Shown: positions 33,625 through 41,713, numbered from the stretch's first letter. The stretch: 64,000 nt of DNA from Treponema sp. (GCA_024400915.1 JAKSLX010000012.1:1-64000), one strand, 5' to 3'. Translations and numbers: made by a program. The notes: generated from the sequence alone by a model not told the origin.

Positions 33625-36384
33625 ATGAGAAAGGTATTTTATTTATTTACGGTTTTACTTGCAGCAACTTTCTACTCCTGCAAAATGGGAGAAGAAACTA
33701 ATCCTGAATATCAGGTAATCCACCTTCAGCAGAACATTCAGGATGACGGCTATACGGAAATTGAAAGGGAAACTTTAAGCGGATCAGAAGGAAGCCTTAC
33801 TGCCGCAAAAGCAAAAACTTTCGAAGGTTTTAAGGCCCAGACTTTCTTACAGGAAAAAATTGCTTCAAAAACAGAAATTCAAATCAAGTACGACAGGATA
33901 CCAGTTACCTTTACACTGAATCTTGCTGGCGGTAACGGCGTAACTTCCGTTACAAAAAAATACGGAACTCCTGTAACAAAAGAGAACGTGCCTACCCCTG
34001 AAAGTGAAGGCTCTGTTTTTTCTTTCTGGTCACCGGAATTGCCAAAAAACTTTATCCAAAACGGAACATACACCGCAAACTGGGATTTCACTTCTTACAG
34101 GGTTAAATACCTTTTCCAGAATATTGAAGACGACAACTATTCTGAAAGCGAAGAATATCCTGAAAAAACTTTCTACGGAAAACTTGGGGACATCATCTCC
34201 GTTACCCCGGAATCCATGGCTCTTTTTGATGCAAAAGCTTTTGAAGGCATTGAATTAAAAGAAGAAGGTCAGGTTGTAAACGTTTATTATGACCGCAAGA
34301 TAATTACGGTTTTTCTTGATCTTGACGGCAGCAAGGGTACAAGCTTTTTAAAGGGAAAGGCCGGTGCCGCTCTTACACCAGAAATGTTTGGAACTTTTAC
34401 AAAAACAGGTTACACCAATTCAGGCTTTGACAGGGAATTGCCAAATAAATTCTCTCTGGAAGACAACAACAGAACAATTGCAAAAATACTCTGGATTGCA
34501 GAAGGACAAGTCCGCTACGGAATCAAATTCTACAAGCAGAGCAAATACAGCTATGAAGATGCCTATTACGAAGCCCCTGAAATGAAGGCAAGGGCCATTG
34601 GAAAAACCGGTGAACTTACAAAGGTTGAATATAAGGTATCTACAAATCAATACTTCATTAACGGAACTCCTGTTGACATTACAGGTTTCCATCCGGTAGA
34701 AGAGTCCAGTGCATACGCCCTTAAGAACAAGGAAATCCTTGGTGATGAAACCACCATCGTGCATGTTTATCTTGATAGAAATGTAAGCACCTACACAATT
34801 GATTTGAACGGTGGCCAAACGGCCAACGGCGAAAGCAATATTGTAAAAGGTCGTTACGAAGAAGTTGTTGTCATGCCTTCCCTTACAAGAAAAGGTTATA
34901 CCCGCCATAGTGATCTTTGGGAAAATACAGACAATGACCTTATTTACTTCCCTGCAGAAACAACAGAAAAGACATACAAAGCCAAGTGGGAGCCTATTAG
35001 CTACCGTGTAAAATACGAGTTTAACAGACCAGAAAATACAATGCCTGTTACAGAAAGCTCAAAACCATTAAATGAACTAGAGTATGACAAACCTAGTCAG
35101 AAATGTCCTAAGGTATGGAGTAGGCCTTATCACGTGTTTACCGGACTAAACACAAAAGCAGACGGAACTGGAACTCAGATAGACCCAGATGCAGATATTC
35201 CAAATCTTACCGATGTGCAAAATGAAGAAGTAACCCTCTATTGTCAATGGAGTCCATACAAGGCACCTGAATTAAAAACATTTACTGCAGAAACAAAATC
35301 CTACTCAAACTCAAAAAAACTTTATTGGAATGTGGAAACACCAGCTTTTAGTTCAGATAAAAACAGTTTTTTTGATAAGAACTGTATTTTCTCCATTTTT
35401 GTTAATGGTCAGCTTGTTTACAGACACAATGGTGAAGTAAATCAAAATTATAGTTATTCAAACCCTTCTAATTTCGATTATGAATCGTCAAAAAAATATG
35501 AAGTTACTGCCTGTATTTCTTATAAGCATACAGATGCAAATGGCACTTATTACCTTGACGGCGGAAATTTCAAAGAAAAAGTCTGGCATTCTCCACTAAA
35601 AACTCCTGGGGAATTGAAATTTTCAAGCTGTTCAGCCAATTCTGTCGTGGCTAACATTGATGTTCCAGCATCTGAGGAAGGATTCAGTAAAGCAATAATA
35701 TATTATCGTAGAACCTCCAGTTCTCCTAATTTTCAACATTCTCAATTTCAAGAACTCGACATTACAAACACTGCAGAACCTGGAAAAATAAATACCATTG
35801 AAATTTCAGGACTTGAGGCTGATAAATTGTATGAGTACTGGGGATTCTTTAAAGATAAATATGAAAATGAAGCTGAAAACGATAAAACCCGGTTCTTCAC
35901 AACTCCTAACTTAGAACCGGGCAAGGCTTACAAAGGACAGATTTTCTATGATGATGGCACCTGGTCATTCCTTTATGAGGAAGGAAAAACTCCAGTAGGT
36001 ATTGTTCTTGATGTTAAGGCTGACGGAACCCCTTCCCTTATTTTTTCTTATGAATATCTTTATTCGGGTAACACTAAAACTTATAGAGAAGCAAAAGATA
36101 TCTGTAAAAATTACCGTTCCGATAAAGAAAACTATAATTCAGGTTGGCGATTGCCAAGCTACGCGGAAGTATATTCGTTAACTTGGGACAGAATGGATAT
36201 AATAACGCTATCAATAAACAGTACGCCTGTTTCTAAACCATTTTCAATGAGCGATTATAGAAGCTGGACTAACAAATCTTTCGATAGCAGTCGAGGATAC
36301 TATTGTGATATACGTAGAAATGATACTGAAAAATATGGAGATGAGAATACTAAAATAGGATTTTTCCCAGTACTTGGACTTTAG
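33625..36384 (+). CDS. Large modular surface lipoprotein with MucBP/InlB-like repeats and a WRLP C-terminal domain
   Basis: 919 residues. The signal MRKVFYLFTVLLAATFYSC gives lipid Cys19. Two kinds of module alternate: MucBP-like units (Y-V-QNIQDDGYTE...GF...YDR, near 30-90, 155-210 and 285-385) and InlB-B-like units (TFTLNLAGGNG, TVFLDLDGSKG, TYTIDLNGGQ, each near 70 residues). Then fibronectin-like strands (about 550-770), and a C-terminal domain with GWRLPSYAEVYSLT and YRSWTNKSFDSSRGYYCD, like DUF1566/Lcl or C-type-lectin-like folds. AGGAGG 8-9 bp upstream fixes the ATG at 33625. It follows the first lipoprotein by 17 bp in the same operon and probably works beside it. Confidence 0.8.
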   Translation: MRKVFYLFTVLLAATFYSCKMGEETNPEYQVIHLQQNIQDDGYTEIERETLSGSEGSLTAAKAKTFEGFKAQTFLQEKIASKTEIQIKYDRIPVTFTLNLAGGNGVTSVTKKYGTPVTKENVPTPESEGSVFSFWSPELPKNFIQNGTYTANWDFTSYRVKYLFQNIEDDNYSESEEYPEKTFYGKLGDIISVTPESMALFDAKAFEGIELKEEGQVVNVYYDRKIITVFLDLDGSKGTSFLKGKAGAALTPEMFGTFTKTGYTNSGFDRELPNKFSLEDNNRTIAKILWIAEGQVRYGIKFYKQSKYSYEDAYYEAPEMKARAIGKTGELTKVEYKVSTNQYFINGTPVDITGFHPVEESSAYALKNKEILGDETTIVHVYLDRNVSTYTIDLNGGQTANGESNIVKGRYEEVVVMPSLTRKGYTRHSDLWENTDNDLIYFPAETTEKTYKAKWEPISYRVKYEFNRPENTMPVTESSKPLNELEYDKPSQKCPKVWSRPYHVFTGLNTKADGTGTQIDPDADIPNLTDVQNEEVTLYCQWSPYKAPELKTFTAETKSYSNSKKLYWNVETPAFSSDKNSFFDKNCIFSIFVNGQLVYRHNGEVNQNYSYSNPSNFDYESSKKYEVTACISYKHTDANGTYYLDGGNFKEKVWHSPLKTPGELKFSSCSANSVVANIDVPASEEGFSKAIIYYRRTSSSPNFQHSQFQELDITNTAEPGKINTIEISGLEADKLYEYWGFFKDKYENEAENDKTRFFTTPNLEPGKAYKGQIFYDDGTWSFLYEEGKTPVGIVLDVKADGTPSLIFSYEYLYSGNTKTYREAKDICKNYRSDKENYNSGWRLPSYAEVYSLTWDRMDIITLSINSTPVSKPFSMSDYRSWTNKSFDSSRGYYCDIRRNDTEKYGDENTKIGFFPVLGL

Positions 36385-36404
36385 CTTCAATGATTAATAA
36401 AAAG

Positions 36405-36478
36405 AGAGGGATGTCTCAAAAATTCGATTTGCGGTGGTTTCGACGACCGCTACGGTCGTCACTTATTAGACATCCCCC
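36405..36478 (+). repeat. Palindromic element, TTGAGC/GTCGAA family, copy B, used as operon terminator
   Basis: Outer repeat GGGATGTCT (36408-36416) and AGACATCCC (36468-36476) enclose ATTTGCGGTGGTTTCGAC and GACGACCGCTACGGTCGTC, the latter a hairpin of its own. The left part lines up with the element at 54346-54470 (GGGCGTCTGATAAGTTCAAT then CTGCGGTGG), and both right ends carry ACTTATT before the terminal repeat. It follows the lipoprotein operon at 20 bp, so the outer stem may stop transcription. Confidence 0.65.
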
Positions 36479-36541
36479 CATATGAGTGTCGTTATCTTGA
36501 CCCGATAATCTATTTCTTTTCAGTTATATTTTCTCTTGATT

Positions 36542-38485
36542 CTAATCTTTATACAGCATCGCAAGCTTGTCCTTGTAAAGTTCTGCAACGCGGTAGCGCA
36601 TCATTTCCTGCTTTGCAGAAAGCTCAACGCCAACTTCAAACGGCTTTGTAATCAGGGCAATCTTGTTGATCCTTTCGTAGCTCTTGAATCCGTTCTTTGC
36701 ACTTACTTCTTCAAAAACAATACTTTCAAGAAGCTTTTTGATAGATTCCATTCCGCAGAGTTCTTCAAAAGAACTGAACTTGATTCCGTTTTCATTTGCA
36801 TAGGTTTCAACAGCATCCTGTTCAGGAAGAATAAGTGCAGTCAAATATTTCTGGTCAACGCCCTTGTCATTTACGCCGAATACAACCGATGTTGCAATGA
36901 AAGACGATTCGTTGATTTTTGCTTCGATTGGAAGAGGTTCAATGTTTTCTCCACCCTGAAGAACAATCGTATCCTTCTTGCGTCCACGGAGAGTTATTTC
37001 GCCGTTAACTGAAAGGATTGCAATGTCTCCTGTGTCAAACCATCCGTCAACAGTCATTACTTTTTCAGTAAGGTCAGGTCTCTTGTAGTAACCCTTCATC
37101 ACGCAGTTACCCTTGATCTGCAAAGTACCCTTGCGGCAGCGGCCAAGAATAATTCCGTCATCATCAACAACACGGGCTTCGATTCCGCGGAAGGTTGTTC
37201 CTACGTTTCCGAAAATTGGATCCGCAATAGGACGAACGCTGACGATAGGAGCTGTTTCTGTAAGTCCGTATCCTTCTACGATTTTGATTCCTGATGCCCA
37301 GTAGAAATTGTCTACGGCTGGAGGGAATGCACCGCCACCAGAAATTCCTGCACGGAAATTCTTTCCGACCATTGCTTTTATTTTTCTGAAGATAATGAGC
37401 TTTCCAAGAAGCCTCAACGGATACAAAAGAAGCCAAGGCCAAACAAGAACAGGCCACCAGAACCCAAGGTAGTCGTTGCCGAATCTTGACTGCTTTCTGC
37501 GAAGTTTGCGGTCAATCTTGCACCACAAAATTGATTCGCTTACAAAGAAACGGAACATCAGTAGTGTAATTCCACCGGCCTTCCTCATCTTGCGCCAGAT
37601 GCCATCGTAAACTGCTGTCCAAACTCGAGGAACAGCCGGAAGCAAAACAGGATTAAGCTTCTGAAGGTCCTGAAGGAGGATTGTTCCGATTGGCTTTGTA
37701 TAGCAGAGGGTTGCACCCTGACAGATTACGATGTATTCAACTGCACGCTGGAAGGCATGCCATACAGGAAGAACAAGAAGTGCCCTTTCGCCAGGGTTAA
37801 GGAAAATGCGTTCTGTAACTTCATCAAGCTGGCAGAGAATGTTTCTGTGTGTAAGCATTACTCCCTTTGGAGTTCCTGTTGTTCCTGATGTAAAGATGAT
37901 TGTTGCAAGATCATCTATCTGTCCCTTTTCAAGTTCCTGTTCAACCGTATCAGGATGAGCCTTTCTCCATTCATGACCTGCCTTAAGAAGATCCTGGAAC
38001 TGAAGGCACTTGATTCCCTGGGCCTCGCAATTTGCCTTCATTTCGTCTGAAACAGGATCAAAGGCTATGGCAGTATCCAGAGTAGGAACATTCTTCTTTA
38101 TGTTGAGGAGTTTCTTTATCTGTGCTTCATTTTCCGTAATGCAGATTTGAACTTCAGAAAATGAAAGGATGTATGAAAGGTCGCTTTCTGTTGCATCGCA
38201 CCCGCGTGGAGTATCGATGGCACCGATAGAAAGAAGGCCTACGTCTGCCTGTTCCCATTCTTCACGGTTGTCTGCAATGAGTCCGATTCTGTCGCCACGC
38301 TGAACACCAAGGTCAAGGAGTGCACCTGAAAAATCCATTGCGTTCTGGAACATGTCATGGTAGTTGACTTCCCTGTAGCCTCCATCTTTTGTATGGGAAA
38401 GCTGTGCCGATACTTCAGGCCATTTTTCTGCCGCCATCTTTACAAGGCGAGGCAATGTATCTCCAAAGCGCAATGCGTAGTCCAT
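36542..38485 (-). CDS. Long-chain acyl-CoA synthetase (AMP-forming)
   Basis: 647 residues of the AMP-binding adenylate-forming family. TIIFTSGTTGTPKGVMLTHRN (about 193-213) is the P-loop-like motif, VEGYGLTETAPIVS (about 405) the A5 motif, and DGWFDTGDIAILSVNGEITLRGRKKDTIV (about 480-510) holds the hinge. A hydrophobic stretch near residues 335-370 (WWPVLVWPWLLLYPLRLLG) suggests membrane association, as in other bacterial FadD15/FAA1-like enzymes. It would activate fatty acids for lipid synthesis, since treponemes take up host or environmental fatty acids. AAAGGAGG lies 5 bp before the ATG. Monocistronic. Confidence 0.9.
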   Translation of the reverse strand: MDYALRFGDTLPRLVKMAAEKWPEVSAQLSHTKDGGYREVNYHDMFQNAMDFSGALLDLGVQRGDRIGLIADNREEWEQADVGLLSIGAIDTPRGCDATESDLSYILSFSEVQICITENEAQIKKLLNIKKNVPTLDTAIAFDPVSDEMKANCEAQGIKCLQFQDLLKAGHEWRKAHPDTVEQELEKGQIDDLATIIFTSGTTGTPKGVMLTHRNILCQLDEVTERIFLNPGERALLVLPVWHAFQRAVEYIVICQGATLCYTKPIGTILLQDLQKLNPVLLPAVPRVWTAVYDGIWRKMRKAGGITLLMFRFFVSESILWCKIDRKLRRKQSRFGNDYLGFWWPVLVWPWLLLYPLRLLGKLIIFRKIKAMVGKNFRAGISGGGAFPPAVDNFYWASGIKIVEGYGLTETAPIVSVRPIADPIFGNVGTTFRGIEARVVDDDGIILGRCRKGTLQIKGNCVMKGYYKRPDLTEKVMTVDGWFDTGDIAILSVNGEITLRGRKKDTIVLQGGENIEPLPIEAKINESSFIATSVVFGVNDKGVDQKYLTALILPEQDAVETYANENGIKFSSFEELCGMESIKKLLESIVFEEVSAKNGFKSYERINKIALITKPFEVGVELSAKQEMMRYRVAELYKDKLAMLYKD

Positions 38486-38680
38486 AAGGACCTCCTTTCG
38501 TCAATAAATGACAAAAACTCAATTTTTGTAAAGTATAAAAACTATTCTATATATATACAATGAAATTTCGGCTGAATTCGCCTTAAAATTTAAGCAAAAG
38601 TCAGTATTTTATAATATTTAGACAGTATTTTTTGCAACCTTACCTGCGCTTTCCGTGTCTAATATAAATCCGCCTCATCT

Positions 38681-38751
38681 GGCGAAAGCCTTGTCTATTA
38701 TTTGCCCTTCATCAAAACACTTTCGCCACAAGAATCGCCCTGCGATTCTTG
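38681..38751 (+). repeat. Small double-hairpin element, second copy
   Basis: GGCGAAAG (38681-38688) pairs with CTTTCGCC (38720-38727) across 31 nt, then CAAGAATCGC (38729-38738) pairs with GCGATTCTTG (38742-38751), loop 3 nt. Same plan and mostly the same stems as 221-294 read on the minus strand; in the second stem a T-A pair there is a C-G pair here. It replaces the left half of the first unit of the tandem array. Confidence 0.7.
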
Positions 38752-38862
38752 TAAGTCTCACTAAATATTTTCACGGTTCCGAGCGTAAGCCAATCTCCCA
38801 CAAAAAAATTCAGACAGCATACACTTCAACAGAGAAAATGAAAGCTCTATAAAAGCTTCAAA

Positions 38863-38952
38863 AATCGGCGGAGCGCGGGTTCGCATTAAACTGCGACTTG
38901 AGACGCAGTCTCACTGGAGCAGGCTTAATGCGGTTCCGTGCGTAAGCCGATT
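38863..38952 (+). ncRNA. Candidate structured element, core copy 1
   Basis: Stems, 5' arm / 3' arm: AATCGGC (38863-38869)/GCCGATT (38946-38952); GCGCGG (38873-38878)/CCGTGC (38936-38941) with one G-T pair; CGCATTAA (38882-38889)/TTAATGCG (38925-38932); CTGC (38891-38894)/GCAG (38919-38922); GAGAC (38900-38904)/GTCTC (38908-38912). Whether it is transcribed is not known; it would work equally as a single-stranded DNA fold. Confidence 0.5.
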
Positions 38953-39017
38953 CCCCAAAAAAGTTTAGATGGCATACACTTCAACAGAGAAAATGAAAGC
39001 TCTATAAAAGCCTCAAA

Positions 39018-39107
39018 AATCGGCGGAGCAAAGGTTCGTGACAAACCACGACTTGAGACGCAGTCTCACTGGAGTGGGCTTGTCACGGTTCTTTGCGTAA
39101 GCCGATT
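39018..39107 (+). ncRNA. Candidate structured element, core copy 2
   Basis: Same layout as copy 1: AATCGGC (39018-39024)/GCCGATT (39101-39107); GCAAAG (39028-39033)/CTTTGC (39091-39096); CGTGACAA (39037-39044)/TTGTCACG (39080-39087); CCAC (39046-39049)/GTGG (39074-39077); GAGAC (39055-39059)/GTCTC (39063-39067). It is followed by TTT and ends 48 bp before the rlmE ATG. Confidence 0.5.
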
Positions 39108-39155
39108 TTTGAATATTTTCTAAATAGCATTCATTTACTTTCCGATATAAAATGT

Positions 39156-39758
39156 ATGCCGTCTAAACAGAACAGTTATGCAAAACCTGACTACTGGTCT
39201 CAGAAAGCCTTCAAAGAAGGTTACCCTGCAAGAAGCGTATATAAGCTCCAGGAAATCGACCAGAAATTCGGAATGCTCAAGAAAAGCAGCGTAGTCCTTG
39301 ACCTTGGTGCAGCCCCAGGCAGCTGGACAACCTGGCTTCTAAGAAACATCAGCGAAACAGGAAAAGTTGTCTCATGCGACCTTAATCCCCTTGCAAAGGA
39401 TGTAAGGGCAAACAACCTGGTTTTCTTCCAGGGCGACCTCCTGAGCGAAGAAATCCGTGAAAAAATCAAGGCGGAAGGACCATACGACCTTGTCGTCTGT
39501 GATGCAGCACCTTTGACAACCGGAAACCGCGTAGTCGATACCCTGCGCTCAAAAGCCCTTGTGGAAATGGCAATCTGGTACGCCCAGACCATGCTCAAGC
39601 CGGGTGCAAATTTCTGCGTAAAAATCTTCCAGAACGGTGACCAGCAGAAACTCCTCATGAAAATGAGGGAAACCTTTACACAGGCAAAAGGATTCAAGCC
39701 TGAAGCCTGCCGTCAGGAATCCTTTGAGACCTATCTCATCGGTCTTGGAAAGAAGTAA
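39156..39758 (+). CDS. rlmE: 23S rRNA 2'-O-ribose methyltransferase RlmE (FtsJ/RrmJ)
   Basis: 200 residues. YWSQKAFKEGYPARSVYKLQEID carries the first catalytic lysine, VVLDLGAAPGSWTTWLL the SAM site, DLVVCDAAPLTTGN the catalytic aspartate, NFCVKIFQNGD the second lysine, and ESFETYLIGLG the glutamate: the K-D-K-E set of FtsJ enzymes, which methylate U2552 in the 50S A-loop. The longer frame from 39093 runs into the tandem repeat, so I start at the ATG 39156. No Shine-Dalgarno; TATAAA ends 4 bp upstream. Confidence 0.92.
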   Translation: MPSKQNSYAKPDYWSQKAFKEGYPARSVYKLQEIDQKFGMLKKSSVVLDLGAAPGSWTTWLLRNISETGKVVSCDLNPLAKDVRANNLVFFQGDLLSEEIREKIKAEGPYDLVVCDAAPLTTGNRVVDTLRSKALVEMAIWYAQTMLKPGANFCVKIFQNGDQQKLLMKMRETFTQAKGFKPEACRQESFETYLIGLGKK

Positions 39759-39783
39759 AAAACTGAATAATAACTGAATGTAT

Positions 39784-39812
39784 TTGAGGTAATAGAGATT
39801 ATGTGGTATAAT
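39784..39812 (+). promoter_or_regulatory. Promoter of the LysM-M23 peptidase gene, next to its ATG
   Basis: TTGAGG (39784-39789), 17-bp spacer, TATAAT (39807-39812) preceded by TGG, then 9 bp to the ATG at 39822. There is no room for a ribosome site after the expected start near 39819. Confidence 0.65.
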
Positions 39813-39821
39813 GGTTACAAA

Positions 39822-40781
39822 ATGAAAGCTTATTTAAAATATGGTTTAGTATGCGGAACAGCCGTTTGCGGAATTGCTGCTTTCGTAACAGGTATCACAT
39901 TTGGAATCGTTCACTTCAGGAATTCAGTAGGCCGCGGTGGTTTTGACGCCCAGGTTTCAAACCCTATTGAAAAGGAACTCGTAGCAGAAGCTTCCCTCGA
40001 AGGACTGGACCTTGCAGCAGAAGAACTCAGAAAAGATGACAGCGAGCTTTCATACATTTCATACAGAATCAAAAAAGGCGACATGATCGGGTTCATTGCA
40101 GATGAATTCGGCGTTACCCAGGATACCATCATCAGCGTAAACAACATCCATTCTTCACGCCTCATTCAGATTGGTCAGTACCTCAAGATTCCTTCAATGC
40201 CTGGAATCCTCTATACAGTACACAGCGACGGTGAAACAATCGCTACAATTGCAGAAAAATACAAGGTAGAAGCTGAAAAATGCTCAGAAGTGAACAACAT
40301 CAGTTTTGACGAATCCCTCAAGGCCGGAAGACAGCTCTTTGTTCCTTATGCCGAACTGGACTGGGTTACAAGACAGGAAATCAACGGGGATCTTTTTACA
40401 AGGCCTCTCAGAAACCGCTATTACTTCACATCATTGTTCGGATGGCGTAAAAATCCTTTCGATGCTTCAAAAAGAACCTACCACGGCGGAATCGATATGG
40501 CATGCGGTACTGGTACAAGCATTTATGCAGCTCTTCCTGGCAAAGTTATTACAGCCGGATGGAGCGATGTATATGGAAACTATGTTGTAATTGCACATCA
40601 CTCCGGATACAAGACCCTTTACGGACATATGAGCGAAATCACCACAAAAAAAGGTGCTTTTGTAGATACAAACACTAGGGTTGGCCGTGTAGGAAGCACA
40701 GGTATGTCTACAGGTCCGCATCTTCACTTTGCAGTTTACAAGAACGGCCGTTCGGTAAATCCTGCTAACCTCTGGAAATAG
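39822..40781 (+). CDS. LysM plus M23 family peptidoglycan endopeptidase
   Basis: 319 residues: one N-terminal membrane helix (about 7-28), two LysM peptidoglycan-binding modules (about 75-120 and 125-175), and an M23 metallopeptidase domain (about 200-319) with GGIDMACGTGT holding the first metal ligands and GPHLHFAVYKNG the HxH motif. Active-site residues look intact, so it may cut peptide cross-links or act as a NlpD/EnvC-type activator. The ATG at 39822 lies right after a promoter; the in-frame ATG at 39801 is inside it. Confidence 0.9.
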   Translation: MKAYLKYGLVCGTAVCGIAAFVTGITFGIVHFRNSVGRGGFDAQVSNPIEKELVAEASLEGLDLAAEELRKDDSELSYISYRIKKGDMIGFIADEFGVTQDTIISVNNIHSSRLIQIGQYLKIPSMPGILYTVHSDGETIATIAEKYKVEAEKCSEVNNISFDESLKAGRQLFVPYAELDWVTRQEINGDLFTRPLRNRYYFTSLFGWRKNPFDASKRTYHGGIDMACGTGTSIYAALPGKVITAGWSDVYGNYVVIAHHSGYKTLYGHMSEITTKKGAFVDTNTRVGRVGSTGMSTGPHLHFAVYKNGRSVNPANLWK

Positions 40782-40857
40782 AATTCAACCTAGCCATTCA
40801 TCGCACCCATACTTTCTACAGGCATTCCCATTTTTTTTCAATAAATTTTGCTGAAAG

Positions 40858-40886
40858 TTTACAAATTGAAATTTCCGTCTTATAAT
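40858..40886 (+). promoter_or_regulatory. Promoter of cheR, next to its ATG
   Basis: TTTACA (40858-40863), 17-bp spacer, TATAAT (40881-40886), then 8 bp to the ATG at 40895. No Shine-Dalgarno. One of the clearest leaderless arrangements in the window. Confidence 0.7.
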
Positions 40887-40894
40887 CATTTATT

Positions 40895-41713
40895 ATGTCA
40901 GATTTGCTTACAGACTCGCAGTTTACCGAGTTCAGAAAACTTATTTATGATTCAAGCGGAATCACTTTCTCAGAAACAAACCGCTCAATTCTCGACAGCA
41001 GACTGAAGGAACGCCTGCGCGACAAGAATTTGGACAATCTTGACGCTTATTACAAGATCATTACCAGTGACAAAGAGGAATTCAAGGTTTTTCTTGACAG
41101 CATCACCACAAACCTTACAAGATTCTTCCGCAACCAGCCACACTTTGATGCTCTTATAAACTACGTTATCCCCCATGTTCTTGAAAACAAGAAGAAGACA
41201 GGGGACACCAGAGTCAAGATCTGGAGTGCCGGCTGTTCAACCGGTGAAGAGCCTTATACTCTTGCCATGCTTCTTAAGGACAAACTCCCTGCCCCATACA
41301 CTTTCGAAATCATCGCTTCCGATATTTCCCTCAAGTCACTTATGGTCGGTCAGCAGGGCTTCTATCCGGAATCGCGAATTTCGGGAATTCCTCAGAACTA
41401 TCTTGCATCCTACTTTACAAAGACAGACAAGGGATATCAGGTTAAGCCGGATTTGATGAAGACAATCAAGTTTGACTACCATAACCTTCGCTACGACATG
41501 GGTGCAAGAAACCTGGACATCGTATTCTGCCGAAACGTTCTCATCTACTTTGACGAGGCCGCTCAGAAGAATACCATCGACAACTTCTGGAAATCCATGG
41601 CAAAGAATTCATTCCTGTTCATCGGACATTCAGAAAGTTTGTTCGGTATGGATACAAAGTTTGAGTTCCTGAAGACACCATGGGCCTGCCTTTACCAGAA
41701 AAACGAAGTGTAG
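40895..41713 (+). CDS. cheR: Chemotaxis protein methyltransferase CheR
   Basis: 272 residues. The helical N-terminal domain (QFTEFRKLIYDSSGITF) is followed by the SAM domain with ITTNLTRFFRNQPHFD, KIWSAGCSTGEEPYTLAMLL, and NLDIVFCRNVLIYFD, all family hallmarks. CheR methylates glutamates of chemoreceptors to adapt signalling. A terminator follows and cheB comes next as a separate unit. Together they give the adaptation arm of chemotaxis in a motile spirochaete. Confidence 0.95.
   Translation: MSDLLTDSQFTEFRKLIYDSSGITFSETNRSILDSRLKERLRDKNLDNLDAYYKIITSDKEEFKVFLDSITTNLTRFFRNQPHFDALINYVIPHVLENKKKTGDTRVKIWSAGCSTGEEPYTLAMLLKDKLPAPYTFEIIASDISLKSLMVGQQGFYPESRISGIPQNYLASYFTKTDKGYQVKPDLMKTIKFDYHNLRYDMGARNLDIVFCRNVLIYFDEAAQKNTIDNFWKSMAKNSFLFIGHSESLFGMDTKFEFLKTPWACLYQKNEV

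Larger units (their letters stand above)
38755..39107 (+). repeat. Tandem array of a 155-bp unit with a structured 90-nt core
   Basis: One right-half copy (38755-38795) and two full cores (38863-38952 and 39018-39107) spaced 155 bp, joined by a conserved linker holding GCATACACTTCAACAGAG and AAATGAAAGCTCTATAAAAG. Each core folds into one long arm with stems of 7, 6, 8, 4 and 5 bp separated by fixed internal loops (GGA/GTAA, GTT/GTT, A/GC, GACTT/ACTGGA) and a GCA tip. Stem sequences differ between the copies but pair in both. Not coding, not a tRNA, not a CRISPR. Confidence 0.85.
38486..39155. other. 670-bp spacer between the acyl-CoA synthetase and rlmE genes
   Basis: The longest gene-free stretch in the window. 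From 38486 to about 38680 it is AT-rich and should hold the divergent acyl-CoA synthetase promoter; I see no clear hexamers. From 38681 to 38751 is a double-hairpin element, then 38755-39107 is the 155-bp tandem array described below. The last 48 bp lead to rlmE, with TATAAA ending 4 bp before its ATG. Short open frames here (38655-38852, 38938-39123) are artefacts of the repeat: their shared RKPI pieces are the translated stem GTAAGCC. Confidence 0.8.

Noticed and set aside
33607..36384. Diversity-generating retroelement target
   Set aside because: The C-terminal domain resembles lectin-type folds used by such systems, but no reverse transcriptase, template repeat or adenine-biased variable region is seen in the window.
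30657..37457. Many antisense and out-of-frame open frames of 60-160 codons
   Set aside because: They lie inside well-supported genes, have no family features and low-complexity composition, as expected for shadow frames.
38755..39107. CRISPR array or integron attC sites
   Set aside because: Units are 155 bp with similar linkers, not short repeats with unique spacers. The attC end signature (RYYYAAC ... GTTRRRY) is not seen at the stem ends, and the apical part is conserved rather than variable.
38863..39107. tRNA-like genes because of GGTTCG motifs in the cores
   Set aside because: No acceptor stem, anticodon arm or T arm can be drawn; GGTTCG belongs to an internal loop and adjacent stem.
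38655..39123. Short open reading frames in the tandem array
   Set aside because: Their shared RKPI pieces are just the translated stem and linker; lengths and ends differ, and no ribosome site is present.
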